Shown piece by piece: positions 40,250 through 52,916 of a stretch of 64,000 bases of DNA. Numbering within the stretch: position 1 is the stretch's first letter; the number at the start of each line of letters is the position of its first letter. The stretch comes from Serripes groenlandicus (lineage: Eukaryota; Mollusca; Bivalvia; Cardiida; Cardiidae), in assembly GCA_031761405.1 (NCBI GenBank), contig JASEVX010000034.1:744001-808000 (forward strand), read 5' to 3'. Under the pieces are notes generated by a model, which was not told where the DNA came from, made no database searches, and worked only from the letters and a program-made list of their open reading frames with translations. Position numbers and translations under genes: made by a program.

Positions 40250-41500
40250 ATTTCCCACAAACAACAAGTTAACCATGTAATGACACATACCGGTACTAGA
40301 ACTAATTTGATACAATTTGGAAAACATCAAAATGGTGTCTGCTGCATAAATTGTGGAAAAGGGTTAAAGCTTAAAGGTCAAGGTTCAGCTTCCTTTTCCA
40401 ACTTAACATTCTGTTACTATTCTGTTTATTGAAGAAATAAAGTTGGAGTATTGTGATACCCTTGGTGACGTCCTCAGCGCCTGCCTCTGCATTGTCACAA
40501 AACTTTAACCTTAACTCATAACTCAAAAACCATTCAACATTTTCAAATCAAACTTGGTACACATGTTTCTAGGAACTAAACACATTTCAATACCAAGTCA
40601 CATAACTGAGGCTTCAATAATTATTCAGTAATGCCCCTTTTTCGACTTAGAAACAAACAGATAAGTGTTCACTCCGCAGCACTCTTGTTTTGTTATAGCT
40701 TTGCCATTCTTTTTACATTGAATTTGCAAGACAATCTTTTTTATGAAATGTGCATACACTGAATTCACAATATTTTCTCATTTAACCAGAGACCTGATAC
40801 AGTTATTGGCTCTAACCTTTTCCACTTGCAGAGGCATTTTGACACATCTGCGGAAATTGTCTGTACATGTGAAATGGTTGATCTATAACTTTCATGTCCT
40901 TGCTTTAATCAACTACATGTATTGTCTTCGTTTCAGTGAAACTGTGAGAAGCTTTGATACATATATCAGATTGCTTAGTGAAAGTCTGTTCATAATTGAA
41001 ATACCGATACTTTCTGATGCTTTTGAAGCAGACGACTTTTGAAAACATTGTCATGATTGTGGCATTTTTGTCATAATGCTTTCAAATCCTTTGGCAACTC
41101 TATTCTTTTATTTAGAGACTTTTTTCTAGATGTTTACAAAAACGTCTGTTGCAAACTTGCTATATGTCGGAAAAGGTGTAAATAAGCTCTATCATTTTCG
41201 CCAGTTACTGTTTGACATACATATAGCAGGAATGTTATTATGTATCAAGATTATCCTAATACATCAATCACTCTGAAACGTCCTTACCAAATCAACCAAT
41301 CAAATTAGAGCTTTTGACTAGCACTCGCCATAACAAATCTGTAGCAGCAGTTTTTAAATAAATATCCAGGCAAATTTATCGAAAATATCTGAAAATGACA
41401 GTATAATTCTCGACTTAAGTTGAAAACATTGTGACAAAAGTTGACTGCTACAAATACATGTATATCAAAATGCATCAGCAGGTAGAAAAGGGTTAATACA
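40250..41500. repeat. Intergenic repeats: MITE remnants and one AGCTCATCTG-type element
   Basis: Degenerate MITE pieces near 40250-40370, 40820-40870, 41020-41180 and 41330-41495 (GCAGACGACTTTTGAAAACA, GTCGGAAAAGGTG). Between them, 40435-40690 is a short HINE-like element (AAAGTTGGAGTATTGTGATACC to GTTCACTCCGCAGCACTCTTG). No gene recognised. Confidence 0.45.
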
Positions 41501-41794
41501 ATATTAAAAATGTTGTTTTCTTCAAAAAACAAAATGTTGATTATTTCAGGGACAATTTTAATGGATAGATAACTGTGGAATATACTTTTTTATTAGTTTT
41601 GCCAAGATATTTGCAAAGTCGACTATTGCATATTTTTAGTATGTTGGTTAAAGATAACTTTTTTGTAATACACAGTCTCGTTTATTAATGCCTCTTGTTA
41701 ATAATTTAGCTCTATTTACATACTTTACATTCTTCTTTATTTTTCAATAAACTTTTCCATAGTATTAACGTATACTATAGTGTTTGATTAGAAC

Positions 41795-42030
41795 GTTTCA
41801 GTTGTGTAAAGGTAGAGTGTCCATCTCAGGTCCAGGAGGTCACAGGTTTGATCCCAGGCCGGGTCATATTAAATACTTTATGGCTTTCCCTTCTTGGTAC
41901 TCAGGATTGTTGGGTTAGCATTGTGACAAGGATAACTGAACCAATAGTACTGGTTACCTTCCCAGGAAATGCATCATATAACTGGAAAATTGTTGAAAGT
42001 GGTGTCAAACACCATGCAAAATCACTGTGT
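41795..42030 (+). mobile_element. tRNA-derived SINE (+ strand)
   Basis: Head TTCAGTTGTGTAAAGGTAGA (A-box region) and ACAGGTTTGATCCCAGGCC (B box). Body with GGTACTCAGGATTGTTGGGT, TACTGGTTACCTTCCCAGG and CATATAACTGGAAAATTGTT, GAAAGTGGTGTCAAACACC. Same family as 37615 (-). Confidence 0.7.
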
Positions 42031-42280
42031 TCATCAGATTAACCCTTTCCCTGATATGGCAACAGATGGCTTTGAAAACCTTTGGGCAATAAGCCACTAT
42101 TATGAAAGATAACTTAGTATTGTGGCATTGTGAGCAATTTCTCCTTTGGACACAATATTTTCAAAAGTTGTCTACTGCAGGCATGTTACGTCAATATGTA
42201 TCTGCAAATGGGGAAGTGGATAACCCACTCACTACTGAATGCACTCTTGGTGTTTCGCCAACCTTAGTAGTGTAACAATT

Positions 42281-42395
42281 AGTCTGGAGTAACCTGCCCC
42301 TACCAGTACATTATAGTCAGCATAAACCAAAAACGGTAATCTGGAGTAACCTGCCCCTACCAGTACATTATAGGGTCAGCATAAACCAATAATGA
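42281..42395 (+). repeat. Two-copy ~56-bp direct repeat
   Basis: AGTCTGGAGTAACCTGCCCC, TACCAGTACATTATAG and TCAGCATAAACCAA occur twice back to back (about 42281 and 42337), the second with an extra GG. Confidence 0.85.
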
Positions 42396-42464
42396 TAGTC
42401 TGCATGGTAGGTACAGTTCTTAATCACATTGAGATGATGGCTGTTATTTGCAGATATACATGCA

Positions 42465-43090
42465 TTGATATAAACCTTGACCTTTCACCTGATGACCTCA
42501 AAATCAAAATGGGTCATATACTGGTCACCCCAGCCTCCATATTAAGTTTGAGGTCCATTAGTGTAGGCAATGTCGAGTTATAACTCGGACAATATTTCGC
42601 GTTCAAGGTCAGTGACCTTGACCTTTGACCTGATGACCTCAAAATCAATAAGGGTCATATACTGGTCACCCCAGCCTCTATGTCCAGTTTGAAGGCCATA
42701 GGTCCAGACATTATTGAGTTATTACTCGGAAAAGCTTGGTCACTGTGACCTTGACCTGGTGACCTCAAAATCAATATGAGTCATCTACTGGTCACCCCCA
42801 GCCTCCATGTTAAGTTTGAGGGCCATGGGTGCAGGCAATGTAGAGTTGGCACTTGGACAATATTTCGCGTTCAAGGTCAGCGACCCTGACCTTTAACCTG
42901 ATAATCTCAAAATCAATAGGGTTCATCTACTGGTCACTTCAAGGCAATGTCGAGTTATCACTCAAGTCAAGTTTAAGGGCCTTTGGTGCAGACATTGTTG
43001 AGTTATCACTCGGACAAGCTTTGGTCTACCGACGGACTTACCGACCGACATGTCCAAAGCAATATACCCCTCTTCTTCGAAGGGGGCGTA
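42465..43090. repeat. AAGGTCA-type satellite, reverse orientation
   Basis: Four units with TTGACCTTTGACCTGATGAC, CTCAAAATCAATA, GGGTCATATACTGGTCACCC and CAGCCTCCATGTTAAGTTTG. GGTCACTGTGACC at 42738-42750 is another perfect GGTCA-N3-TGACC palindrome. It ends in TACCGACCGACATGTCC and CCTCTTCTTCGAAGGGGGCG, a short hairpin. Confidence 0.75.
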
Positions 43091-43409
43091 ATAATGAATT
43101 TTACTGTCATTAAAATAACTCATTATAATTATAATTAATTGCCTCGTACATTTGACTGTTGATACCTGCATCCAAGAAACACTGCAAAGTTCAGACGGTC
43201 TTTTTTTAAACGGTGTAACTCATCAGGTCTAACCTAAAATAGTGAAATATTTTCAGGCATTCATTAAACTGCAAAATTAACTTCGAAACATGTCGGCAAA
43301 AAAATAGAACAGCCCTATATATATATATATATAAATAAATAATTATTGAATAGCGTTGATAATAGTGTGACAAATGAAGAAAAATGCTCCAAGACAATAA
43401 GGTTTTGCT

Positions 43410-43985
43410 TGCATTATGTTTTAAGCCACTTTCAACATTTTGTTCAGTTATATCACTGCATTTCCTGGGTAAGTGAATCACGTCATACTTATCCGACAAT
43501 CCTGAGCACCAAGGAGGGAAAGCAATTAAAAAGACTAACAGGATCCCAAACAAAAACAAAAAAATTCCCACTTACAGACGCATTCTGACATCCTCTACGG
43601 CAGACTATACTTTTCAAAACATTTGACAAAAGAAGGTATTGTTCATAATGACTTATTTCTTCATTTGCCACAATGTTTTCAACTACATTCAATAATTCAA
43701 CGTTTACTTATAGATTGAGTGTTTGGTGTTTCACGCTGCTTTCAACAAATTTCCAGTTATATAACGGCGTTTCCTGGGTAAGTCACCAGTACAACTGGTC
43801 CATTTATCTCGACACCAGCCAGTCGGTCGTAATGCCACATACCCGCAACCCGAGCCCTAAGGAGGGCATCCATTTATACTATTTTTAAAGTTCTGTTATT
43901 GTGCCCTGCAGGGGATCGAACCCATGACATTCCGCACTGGAGGCACCGCTCTATTACTACACCACCGAGGTGGTCTTGTTTAGAA
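43410..43985 (-). mobile_element. tRNA-derived SINE (- strand) and an older fragment
   Basis: 43715-43980 read on the - strand: CGGTGGTGTAGTAATAGAGC (A-box region), CATGGGTTCGATCCCCTGCA (B box), then the shared body ending ATATAACTGGAAATTTGTTG. 43410-43525 is a headless fragment of the same body. A MITE remnant (43580-43690) separates them. Confidence 0.65.
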
Positions 43986-44119
43986 AGATATTCCTTGTTT
44001 TAACAGAAATTATTTCAAATTGGTCTGCTGCAGATTTATTGTATGTGGGAAATGGTTTTGGAAATAATAGAAACAATCATACTATTTTGTCATTTTGTGT
44101 AGATTCTAATACGATGGAG

Positions 44120-45775
44120 CAGATGAACAGGCTGATCTGAACATACGCTGTTCAGAAATGCCAACTTTTACCATAGAGGGTCTTATATGGTCATTTTTAC
44201 TGGGAAATATTTCACAATCTCTTTTTGAATGATGTGGTTATATTGTTTACATACCAACAGATAACATCACTCTGGAGACTGGGACTTGGCTGGCACAGTT
44301 AACTCTTTCCCACCTGCAGACGCTTTTTGAAAACATTGTGGCCAAAGGTGAAATTGCTCATGATGAGCAATTTCCCCTTTGGCCACAATGTTTTTAACTT
44401 TATTTAACAATTAAGATAGATAGATAGATCGATATTTTATTGACTTAAACTATACAGTTTTTCATCATACAATATAAGTATTAATAAATAAATTGCATTC
44501 ATATGACACATTCGCGCAATAGCTCGCTCGCTCGCTCGCACACACACACACACACACACTCACTCACAATATAAACATGATTACTCGGGTTATAATATAA
44601 ATATTAATTTGGTAAAAGAGCAACCAAATATCTCTTTATCTGAATGATTTGCTAACATGAGCAAGCGCTTGTATGTGCAAGCTGTTAAGCTATCTTATAT
44701 GGATTTTTTTCAGGTTTTTGTCACCATGTTTCAAAGTCGTCCGCTGCAATTTTATTGTATGTGGGAAAGGATTAAATAGTACAGAGATCTGGTGTATTTT
44801 TTTCAGGTTTTTGTCACCATGTTTAAAAGTCGTCTGCTGCAAATTGGTTGTATGTGGGAAAGGATTAAATAGTACAGAGATCTGGTGTATTTTTTTTAAG
44901 TGCATGACTGACCTGGAAACAACGTAAAATAAAGTGGCACTCTGCGAAAAACCAATAGTAACTAGTGCAGATCAAGATCAGCAAGCGCATTCAGGCAGTC
45001 TGATTTGCAAATAAATCAAAGGTATCAAGTAATTTCTGTAAAGCAGAATCGATTTGGATAATTTAGCATTGATGTGCAGGCAGGTCTTTTTCAAGACATG
45101 TAATAATTTGCCTAAGGTTATGTTTCCTGGAGTACCACAATTCTACCAAGCCTTGCAAATGCCAACGCTAGTCCTTTTTTTGTTGAAAAAGAGGCATTTC
45201 TGAAAAAATAATTAAAGCCAGAGTTATGTGACTTGGTATAGACACGTTTATTGTTCCTAGAAACATGTGTAATGAATTTCATTTGAAAATGATGAACGGT
45301 TTTTGATTTATGAGGTAAGGTTACAGTTTTGTGATGACGCAAAGGGTATCACAATAGCTCGACTTTTTCTTCTTCGAAACAAAAAGACGAGCTTAAAAGT
45401 AATGCACTCACTATATGCTCAAACTAAATTGAACATGAGATAAGCAAAATTATTGAAAATATCTAGAAGTGCACTTATTGAATATAGTTTAAAACATTGT
45501 GAAAAAGAAGAAATTGCTAAATTCCTTCTTTTGCCACAATGTTTTCAAACGTCATCTGCTTGCTTGTTTGGTGAAGCCCTGAACGTAAAATCATCTGCTA
45601 CAGATGTATCAAAACGTGTCTACATGTGGGTAAAGGTCCTGTCATAAGTACTTTGTAACCCATTAACTGATAGACTATTGTGATACAGTGTACTGTGGTT
45701 ATGCTGGACATTTATCACAATTGTAATTTAAAGTCGACATTGCAAATGTGCTTTATCCATTGCCATACAGTCAAA
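44120..45775. repeat. Dispersed duplication, copy 1
   Basis: Shares a series of landmarks in order with 54370-55660: GTTCAGAAATGCCAACTT, GAGGGTCTTATATGG, GATCTGGTGTATTTTTTT, GTGGCACTCTGCGAAAA, CAAGTAATTTCTGTA, GGATAATTTAGCATTGAT, TTATGTGACTTGGTATAG-like repeat ends and CATTAACTGATAGACTATTG. It also holds microsatellites (GATAGATAGATCGATA; CTCGCTCGCTCGC and an AC run near 44520-44570) and two MITE halves. No coding sequence recognised. Confidence 0.6.
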
Positions 45776-46266
45776 CTTGCGATCAGCAGCCACCCAAGGG
45801 GAATCATAAAACTGCTGATCAAATGTCATGACTTGGTCGGATTTGTTCAAGTTTAGTCAGTTCACAAATTACATGTAACTGTTAGGAAAATAATCATTTA
45901 CATTACAAGTAGTAATTAGTCTTTATAAACTCCTGTTACTACATGTATTTGCAATATATATGTATTTACTCAATTAATCTTTGGTCTTATCACGCAAGAA
46001 ACACAATTCAATTTTATAAACTTTATTTACATTTCCTTAAATTGTTTATGTTTACTTATTAATCTTAAAGCCCTATGTTGTAGGTTCTCAAAAGAATCAA
46101 CTCATTATTACAACTATCTTGAGTGCCACAGCATAGAAGACATAGATAATAGTATCGGAAAATAAGTTTTATGAACAAATAAGTTCTATAGATAATAAAT
46201 AATTAAACAATGAGTTTGTTTTATTCAAACTTTGGTTTTAACTTCCCAGAAGGCTTACTTTACAAA

Positions 46267-47428
46267 TCAATCTCTGATTGATGTTTGCTTCACTGTCTTA
46301 GATGTCCTCATATTAACCATTAAGTCCTCTATAGACATCACAAAAGTACAAATCTTGCCATGACCTTGCTGAAATACAAAGTCCCGGAGTCTTACCAAAC
46401 AATCACTGGCATCATTCATTGTAACAAGGGGAATCCGCTGTGGTCGAGTGGTTAGCGTCGGGGATTTCGAAACCGGGTGTTCCGGATTCGATCCCCAGTC
46501 GCGGCACTACGGTCATGGTAGAGTGCCCTTGGGCAAGGCACATTTTCTAGCCTAGTACTGGTTTCAGGGATCATGAATAAGTGAACTGTCGCCGTGATAT
46601 AACTGAAATATTGTTGAAAGCGGCGTAAAACCCCAATAAATAAATAAAGTGTAACAAGGGGATATACAGTTGGATCCCCAACCTCAATGTCTTCTTTATC
46701 ACTGCTTTCACACTTTAAAAGTTCATTGGCCGTTTTATCCAACTTTGACATATCGTTGTCACATGTGTCAAACATAACAGTAAATGTCTGTTAATTCTTT
46801 TAATTCAGTCAAACAGCTCAAACGAAAGTTTGTGAATTGATGCAGGGTAATCCTCATCATCACTAACACTTGCTGGCAGTACAGTAGAATCACTTGTTTC
46901 ACTCTGCAGATTGTCACTCTTAAGTATCACACAACTCGGAAAATACAGAATTTAGAAAACACTTGTCATTTGTGGATCTTAGTGTGTCTTCCCAAGCTGT
47001 GTTGACCCAATAAATAGCTTGTAACACAGTCACTTGTTTCAAGATCTTAGGACCTGTCTTACTCGGAAATCTTTCAATATCGGTTAAAACATGCTGTAAC
47101 TGGCGCTTTCTGTACTTAAGCTTTACAGTCTGAATAATGCCCCGATCCATGGGCTGGCAGATTGTTGTGGTATTGGATGGAAGGAATTGGATCTTCACAT
47201 TCGTGAGTCTGATGTTTGGGTGTGAGGGGCCTTGTCTAGGAACAGTAGAACCTTTCTGTTCTGGTGTTTCATCTTACGGTCAAACCATTTCAGCCAGTCT
47301 GTCATGATAATGGTGGTCTTCCAGGCTTTTTAGTTGGCGTAATATCGCACCGGTAGTTTGTTTATAGCTAGAGATCTGAAACATCTTGGTTTTCTAGCTT
47401 TCCATATGAAAATTGGAGCTTCTCACCT
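46267..47428 (-). pseudogene. Tigger/pogo-type transposase, broken
   Basis: DDE_1 (Tigger, jerky-like) transposase fragments read right to left. They are ARKPRCFRSLAINKLPVRYY (about 47400), then KAWKTTIIMTDWLKWFDRKM with KVLLFLDKAPHT (about 47230-47330), then IQFLPSNTTTICQPMDRGII (47198 on), and a C-terminal part ending TFVMSIEDLMVNMRTSK..KQTSIRD with a stop at 46267-46269. Damage: a stop between YYAN and KAW, a frameshift after HTQTSDSRM, further stops in the linker near 46900-46780, and a SINE at 46433-46649. The CENPB-type DNA-binding N-terminus is not seen. ACAGTCAAACTTGCGATCAG near 45770 may be a terminal repeat. Confidence 0.85.
46433..46649 (+). mobile_element. tRNA-derived SINE with 13-bp target duplication
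   Basis: Head TGGTCGAGTGGTTAGCGTCG (A box) and CCGGATTCGATCCCC (B box). Body with GGTCATGGTAGAGTGCCCTT, CAAGGCACATTTTCTAGCC, GTGATATAACTGAAATATTG and tail CCCAATAAATAAATAAAG. The duplication TGTAACAAGGGGA flanks it exactly (46420-46432 and 46650-46662). It sits inside the transposase pseudogene, so it is younger. Confidence 0.93.
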
Positions 47429-47429
47429 A

Positions 47430-49320
47430 CAACAACAACAGCTAAATTTAAGAAAATTGATTTCATATTTTGTTTAGAAAGAGAATTTTTGGAAAATTTC
47501 ATATTCATTTATTACTCATAATGTTCTCAAAGGATATTTCATGACAAAGTTGAAAGAAATTAATGAATAACCATGACACACATTTTTCACAATGTTTTCA
47601 ATTTGGTATTCATGGCACAGCAAGTTGAAAGTATCCTCTTTTTTTACATCAACAAATTACGAACTTTTTAAAAGCTTTTCTTACAATGGTTTCAGTGATT
47701 ACCCATGACTACTTTTCTCACAATGTTTTCAATGCACAGTTAAAAAAAGAAAGGAAAAACAGCTTTCTTTACACTGTTTTCTGTGAATACCCATGACACA
47801 TTTTATACAAATTGTGTTTTCTAAAAATATAATTCTTACAATGTTTTCAAATACATTTTTTTTAATGATGTTTTCATACGAATGATGAGAATTGAGATAC
47901 GATGCTGCATATGGAAAAAAAATATATAAGAAGATTGAATTATTAAATAGAGTTAAAACATTGTGGCAAAATACGAAATTGCACTTATCATAAGTAAATT
48001 ATCCTTTTGCTACAATAGATCAAAAGTGGTCAGCAGCAGAGGTGCAAAATGAAAGGGTTAATACTTTCTAATTTCATAGTAGTGCCTTTTTTATGTACTT
48101 TTGCAAATGCTAGCGTTTAACTCTTTACAACAAAATGCAGCAGATGACGACTTTGAATACATCTCGGCAAAAGCAATACACACATTGTGGAAAAAGGAGA
48201 AAGTGTTTATTTTCATTTATTAATTCACTTACACACACCTGATGCATTAACCAATTTGTGTTCTTGTCAAATCAAACTCAATACTTTTAATCATTAGGTA
48301 AGAATGAATTCTCCATTGTCAGTTTTGGGGGAGAGAAGACCTTATTTATAAATTCTCATTTTCAGTGTGTACTTTTTTTTAGTAATTTTAGTAACATGAA
48401 ATTTAAAGGAAAGTTCACATGTGAAATCTACTTTTAAAATGCTTGTGTCTAGAGCAGTTGAAAGAAATGATTTTTATTTTCCTATAACCCTATTATTTCA
48501 TTTTAACTTTCCCAAAACATAGCTTAGGACAGTCTATTTTTCCCAAGGTTGAATCGGTTACAAGTGACCGCGTTTTTATTCTGGGAGAATTCCTTTAAGT
48601 TCCTTGACACGTGTCATTTTGAGTAAGGTTCAATCGGTGAGAAATTTAACCAACCATTGTTTTTAAAAGATTTATGACAGTGATGCTGTGTAATCTGGAT
48701 TACTGTACTTAGATATTTAGAGGTTTTACCGTGAGTCTCATTTATAATTTCCGTAATGAGTTAACAGTAAACAGGCAGTTTCCCCTTTTCTCACAATATT
48801 TTCAACATTGTTTTTGAAAGGAAATGATATTTAAAATGAGCGAGTTCTCCCTTTCCAAAAATAGTTTCAGTTTGCTGCACATTAAATTGTGTTGTATGTG
48901 GGGAAAGGTTAAATTATTTTGGTCATGTCCAGTCAAAGCTTGGTATAAAGTCATATTTTTGTGCTTCGTTCCAACCAATCCTTTAAGGAAAGAATTGTTA
49001 GTGTTGATATGAATTTTTTTAGGCATATACTGTTTCGTGTTTGTCGGAAAAATCGACATTTTTTGAAAACATGAAAAGCAGAAATTTCTAATTCGTTCTT
49101 CTTTCTAGATAATGAGATAATTCTTTCCTTCATACAGACGCCTTTTTTACACATTTGGAAAGGAAATCTTGAAGACACAATGTTTTCAACTCTTTTCAAT
49201 TACTATATAAATATATATATATATATTCATTGATTTACAGAGAATGTTCATATCTTTGCCAAGGTCTTTTTTCCAATTCATCTGCTGCAGATCAGATTTG
49301 ATGTATATGAGATAGGCTTA
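47430..49320. other. AT-rich region with eroded MITE remnants
   Basis: CACAATGTTTTCAA-type motifs recur irregularly at 47580-47850, with MITE-like pieces near 47930-48060 (ACATTGTGGCAAAATACGAA) and 48780-48915 (GTGTTGTATGTGGGGAAAGG). No gene supported. Confidence 0.4.
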
Positions 49321-49345
49321 AGCATTTCACTCACAGGCTACTTAC

Positions 49346-49472
49346 CTTCGAGTTTGAAGAGTACCCCATCCGAGAAGTCACCTATGTAGTAAGCCTGTGA
49401 GTACAAACTCCTCTTCACACCTGCCACCTGTAACTTGTACTCATTATTCATGGGCAGTTCTGTTATCACCTC
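49346..49472 (-). CDS. Exon of an unidentified gene, FN3-like domain end
   Basis: On the - strand: acceptor ATAATCAACAG|GAG, donor GAAG|GTAAGTAG, no stop in the frame. It encodes EVITELPMNNEYKLQVAGV, then KRSLYSQAYYIGDFSDGVLF and KLE. The pattern (I-x-x-LP-x-N-x-x-Y-x-x-x-V-x-x-V, a turn, then G-x-x-S) is the last two strands of a fibronectin type III domain, as in extracellular receptors. Phase 0 at the start and one base over at the end. I could not find its neighbouring exons with confidence. The TM-like exon at 57526 has a different phase, so at least one exon would lie between them if they belong together. Confidence 0.6.
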
Positions 49473-49498
49473 CTGTTGATTATATTATAAGGAATGAA

Positions 49499-49637
49499 TG
49501 TATATTGTTTTATGGCGCATCGACAGCTATGGTCATTTAGCGCGCATTTAAATTTTATTATTCATGTTCCCTGGGTGAACAAACCAGTACTAGGCTAGAA
49601 AATGTGCCTTGCCCAAGGGCACTCCACCATGACCGAA
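49499..49637 (-). mobile_element. SINE fragment (- strand)
   Basis: TTCCCTGGGTGAACAAACCA, GTACTAGGCTAGAAAATGTG, CCTTGCCCAAGGGCACTCCA and CCATGACCG are the inverse of the 46433 SINE body. The tRNA head is missing. Confidence 0.7.
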
Positions 49638-50184
49638 TTGCCTATATTATAAGGATTGTTTGTTTTCTTTGAAGTGTTTTATGCCACTTTCAGCAATTGT
49701 TCAGTTATACCAGGGCATTTTCTGGACAAGTTACCAGTTTAAATTTAAGAAAATGTTGACATATGAAAGTATAAAGACTGGGCTACAGATAACTGTTTTT
49801 AGTGAATTGGGTATTAACCCCATTGTTTGTCACTGGACAATTGCTTTTTTTTTTAATACGGATAAAACCACGACATATCCTACGCCCTAGGACGACGCTC
49901 TTGCACTACATGAGTAGATCTGAAAAACCTTGACAGCTTGGCTTGTTAAAGTATGGATCAATTGAAATATTTGTCAGAAAAGATTCATTAAAGTGATTGA
50001 TTACTTTTTTAAATCAAACAATTTTTTGTTAAGTCGGAAAAACAGTAGATTGCAAAAAGCAATTACAAGTAAGAGTCCATAGACCTACCATGAATATGTA
50101 TTTGCTATTTGCAACCCTTACCTTCAATATATCTTCCAATATATATGAAGCCCCATTTAAGTTCAACACTATACATGTTTCTAC

Positions 50185-50435
50185 ATAACCAGACCACAAC
50201 AGTGGTGTTGTGGTAAGAACTTTTGTCGCAAGAGCTGGTGACCAAAGTTCGATCCCATGTCGGGACATACCAAATACTTTGAAAATGGTAGTAGTGGCGG
50301 CCCTGCGTGGCACTCAGGTTGTGGAGTAGCAATACAACTTGTAAGCTGGTGTCAGGATAGCTTACCAGCAGTACTTTTTATTTATTCAGGAAGTTACGTG
50401 ATATTGCTGAAACTGTTTAAAGCGACTGAACTCCA
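50185..50435 (+). mobile_element. tRNA-derived SINE (+ strand)
   Basis: ACAGTGGTGTTGTGGTAAGA (A-box region), CCAAAGTTCGATCCCATGTC (B box), body with GTGGCACTCAGGTTGTGGAG, AGCTGGTGTCAGGATAGCTT and ACGTGATATTGCTGAAACTG, TTTAAAGCGACTGAACTCC. Confidence 0.65.
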
Positions 50436-51574
50436 GATACCCAACTGTCGAAAAAAAAAAATCCAATTTTAAGAAAATAAGTGTTATTTTTGTATTTGGG
50501 GCATTAAATATGATAACTGACATATTACATACCCCTATAATCGGTGAGATGTTCTTGTTTTCGATACTTTTTCCATCGCAAATTCTACCCTGTCAGTAAC
50601 GGGGTAAGTTTATAAATAGCTTTCGATGCTTTTAATCTCATTCATCACGTGACTTGAAAAGTCGTCACGTGAATTGAAGAGTCGTCACATAACCGATAGG
50701 ACGCATGCGCATTAAATGAAATATTTTTATAATCACGAGGAGCTCATGCAATCACAAACAAATCTCTATGATTACTGTCGTTCGACTCTGCCAAACGTGT
50801 AAATTGTGTACAAGACGAATTTTGATGCTAAGCATCAAAGACGCCGCGCATGCTTTTAAGGCATGACTTAAAGGAAAGCAGATGCAGTTCAAAACATTTA
50901 AATAACCTGTGCAAACGGACAGGATGTAAAGAAGGCCAAATGTACCTTTATCTTAAACAAGAAGGCCGAGATGTTCCTTATTGCTCACCTGGATACCATA
51001 GTCTATAATAAAATGTTATCAATAGCAAAAAGGGTCCATTTTGACGTAGGGAGTGGAGTATATACTTTATATGCTACGATCTATATGATATTCAGCATGT
51101 AAAATTTAGTCGTGAATTGACGAGTTAAGTCTTCAAACTATTTGTTTTACCGTTTGCTTAACATTGACTGCAACAAAACAAGCTGAAGTTTCTTAATTTT
51201 AAATCTGCTCTAACTAGATCAATTAGACAAACAAAAAACATAGATACTGAAATATTAACAGATATTAACTTAAGTGTTAATGCCTCTAGTTATAAGTTAA
51301 GTGTGACACAAGCTTTGGAAGGAGAGAGGGAAGTCGATTCTCCTTCCAGTTGAGCAGAAGTATGATAAAAAAAAACCGAGAGTATATAAACAAAATATAC
51401 AAATAATTCTAACAAGTTTAAAGATATTTAATATCGAAATTAAGCATTTATGAAATTAAAAGAAAAAGTTTTCATGTATAGTCAACATATAGCAAGAATA
51501 CAATGGTCTGAATTAACAACTGCATGGGGAGGAACGTTTTAAGTTTAGTAATACAACAGAAATAAATTGGAAAC
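50436..51574. other. Intergenic, nothing recognised
   Basis: Over 1 kb of AT-rich DNA. AAAAGTCGTCACGTGA and a similar GAAGAGTCGTCACAT occur side by side near 50657. No gene or clear repeat. Confidence 0.45.
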
Positions 51575-52620
51575 AAGAGGGCCATGATGCCCTGGAATCG
51601 CTCACCTGAGAATGGGTTATATAAGACTTTACTCTTTCAGCGCCAATGGCAATATCATCTAGACAAATTTTCTGACAAAATTTCAAGCTGCTCAAGTCAA
51701 AAATGCAATCTCTATAGTGTTAACTAGATTGTTCTGCAATTTAGCCTAGTGACCTAGTTGTCCTGACGTGACCCATATTCGAACTTTACCTAGATATCAC
51801 TAAGACAAACATTCTGAGAAAGTTTCAACATGCTCAACCCAAAAATGTGGCTTCCAAAGTGTTAATAAGACTTTCCTTAAATTTGGCCTAGTGACCTAGT
51901 TTTTGACCGGTCATGACCTACATTTAAACTTAGCCTAGATATTACTAAGACAAACATTCCAACATAGTTTCATCATGCTCAAGCCAAAAAAGTGGCTTCC
52001 AAAGTGTTAACAAGATGTTCCTTACATTTGGCCTAGTGACCTAGTTTTTTACCGGACATGACCAATAATCAAACTTGGCCTAGATATCATCAAGACAAAC
52101 TTTCTGAGAAAGTTTCAACATGCTCAAGTAAACAATGCGGCTTCCAGAGTGTTAACAAGCTTTTCTTTAAATTTGGCCTATTGACCTAGTTTTTGACCCG
52201 ACATGATCTATATTCAAACTCGGCCAAGATATCACTAAGACAAACATTCTGACAAATGTTCAACATGTTCAAGCCAAAAATACGGCTTCCAGAGTGTTAA
52301 CAAGATGTTCATTAAATTTGGCCTAGTGACCTAGTTTTTGACCCGACATGACCCAGTTTCAAACTTGGCCTAGATATAATCGAGACAAACTTTCTGACAA
52401 AGTGTCAACATGCTCAAGTTTAAAATATGCCTTCCAGAGTGTTAACAAGATTTTCCTTCAATTTAGCCTAGTGACCTAGTTTTTGACCCGACATGACCTA
52501 TATTCAAACTTGGGCTAGATATCATAAGACAAACATTCTGACAAAGTTTCAACATGCTCAAGTCAAAAATGCGGCTTCCAGAGTGTTAACAAGATTTTCA
52601 ATAAATTTGTAAACCAAACA
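51575..52620 (-). mobile_element. HINE-like element (- strand) with ~142-bp tandem units
   Basis: Begins AACAAGAGGGCCATGATGCC and CTGGAATCGCTCACCTGAG, the inverse of the AGGTGAGCGATTCC..GGCCCTCTTGTT terminus. Seven units follow with GCCTAGTGACCTAGTTTTTG, ACAAACATTCTGACAAAGTT, TCAACATGCTCAAG and GGCTTCCAGAGTGTTAACAA. The other end is lost after 52600. Same unit family near 57740-57920. Confidence 0.6.
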
Positions 52621-52916
52621 ATTAAAACAGCGTAGCCTAGTGAACTCCGTAAATCAACTCATAAAAAAAGCTTAGCCTAATTAGTTGGGGAACAGTTATT
52701 AAACACAATTTAAATGTATCTAAAGTTTTGTAACAACTGTGAAAGATGTACATATTTTGTATCTTGTTGTTTCTTAAATCAGTTTATACAATTTATTCAA
52801 CCATATAGGCTGTTTTTTCAAACATATTACAGAGTTTTTCTTTACAATAATATCTGTGGGTTTCTCCCTTTTTGATTACGTCACCCCATGGTACAAAATT
52901 AAAACCTATTCCATAC

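Noticed and set aside
43206..43571. A 121-codon minus-strand open frame with hydrophobic stretches
   Set aside because: It crosses a TA microsatellite and a SINE fragment and shows no splice sites or conserved motifs.
44520..44572. GCTCGCTCGC and ACACAC runs as a regulatory site
   Set aside because: An ordinary compound microsatellite; nothing links it to a promoter.
46440..46510. A tRNA gene (A and B boxes present)
   Set aside because: The region cannot be folded into a complete cloverleaf by eye and continues into a SINE body with tail and target duplication.
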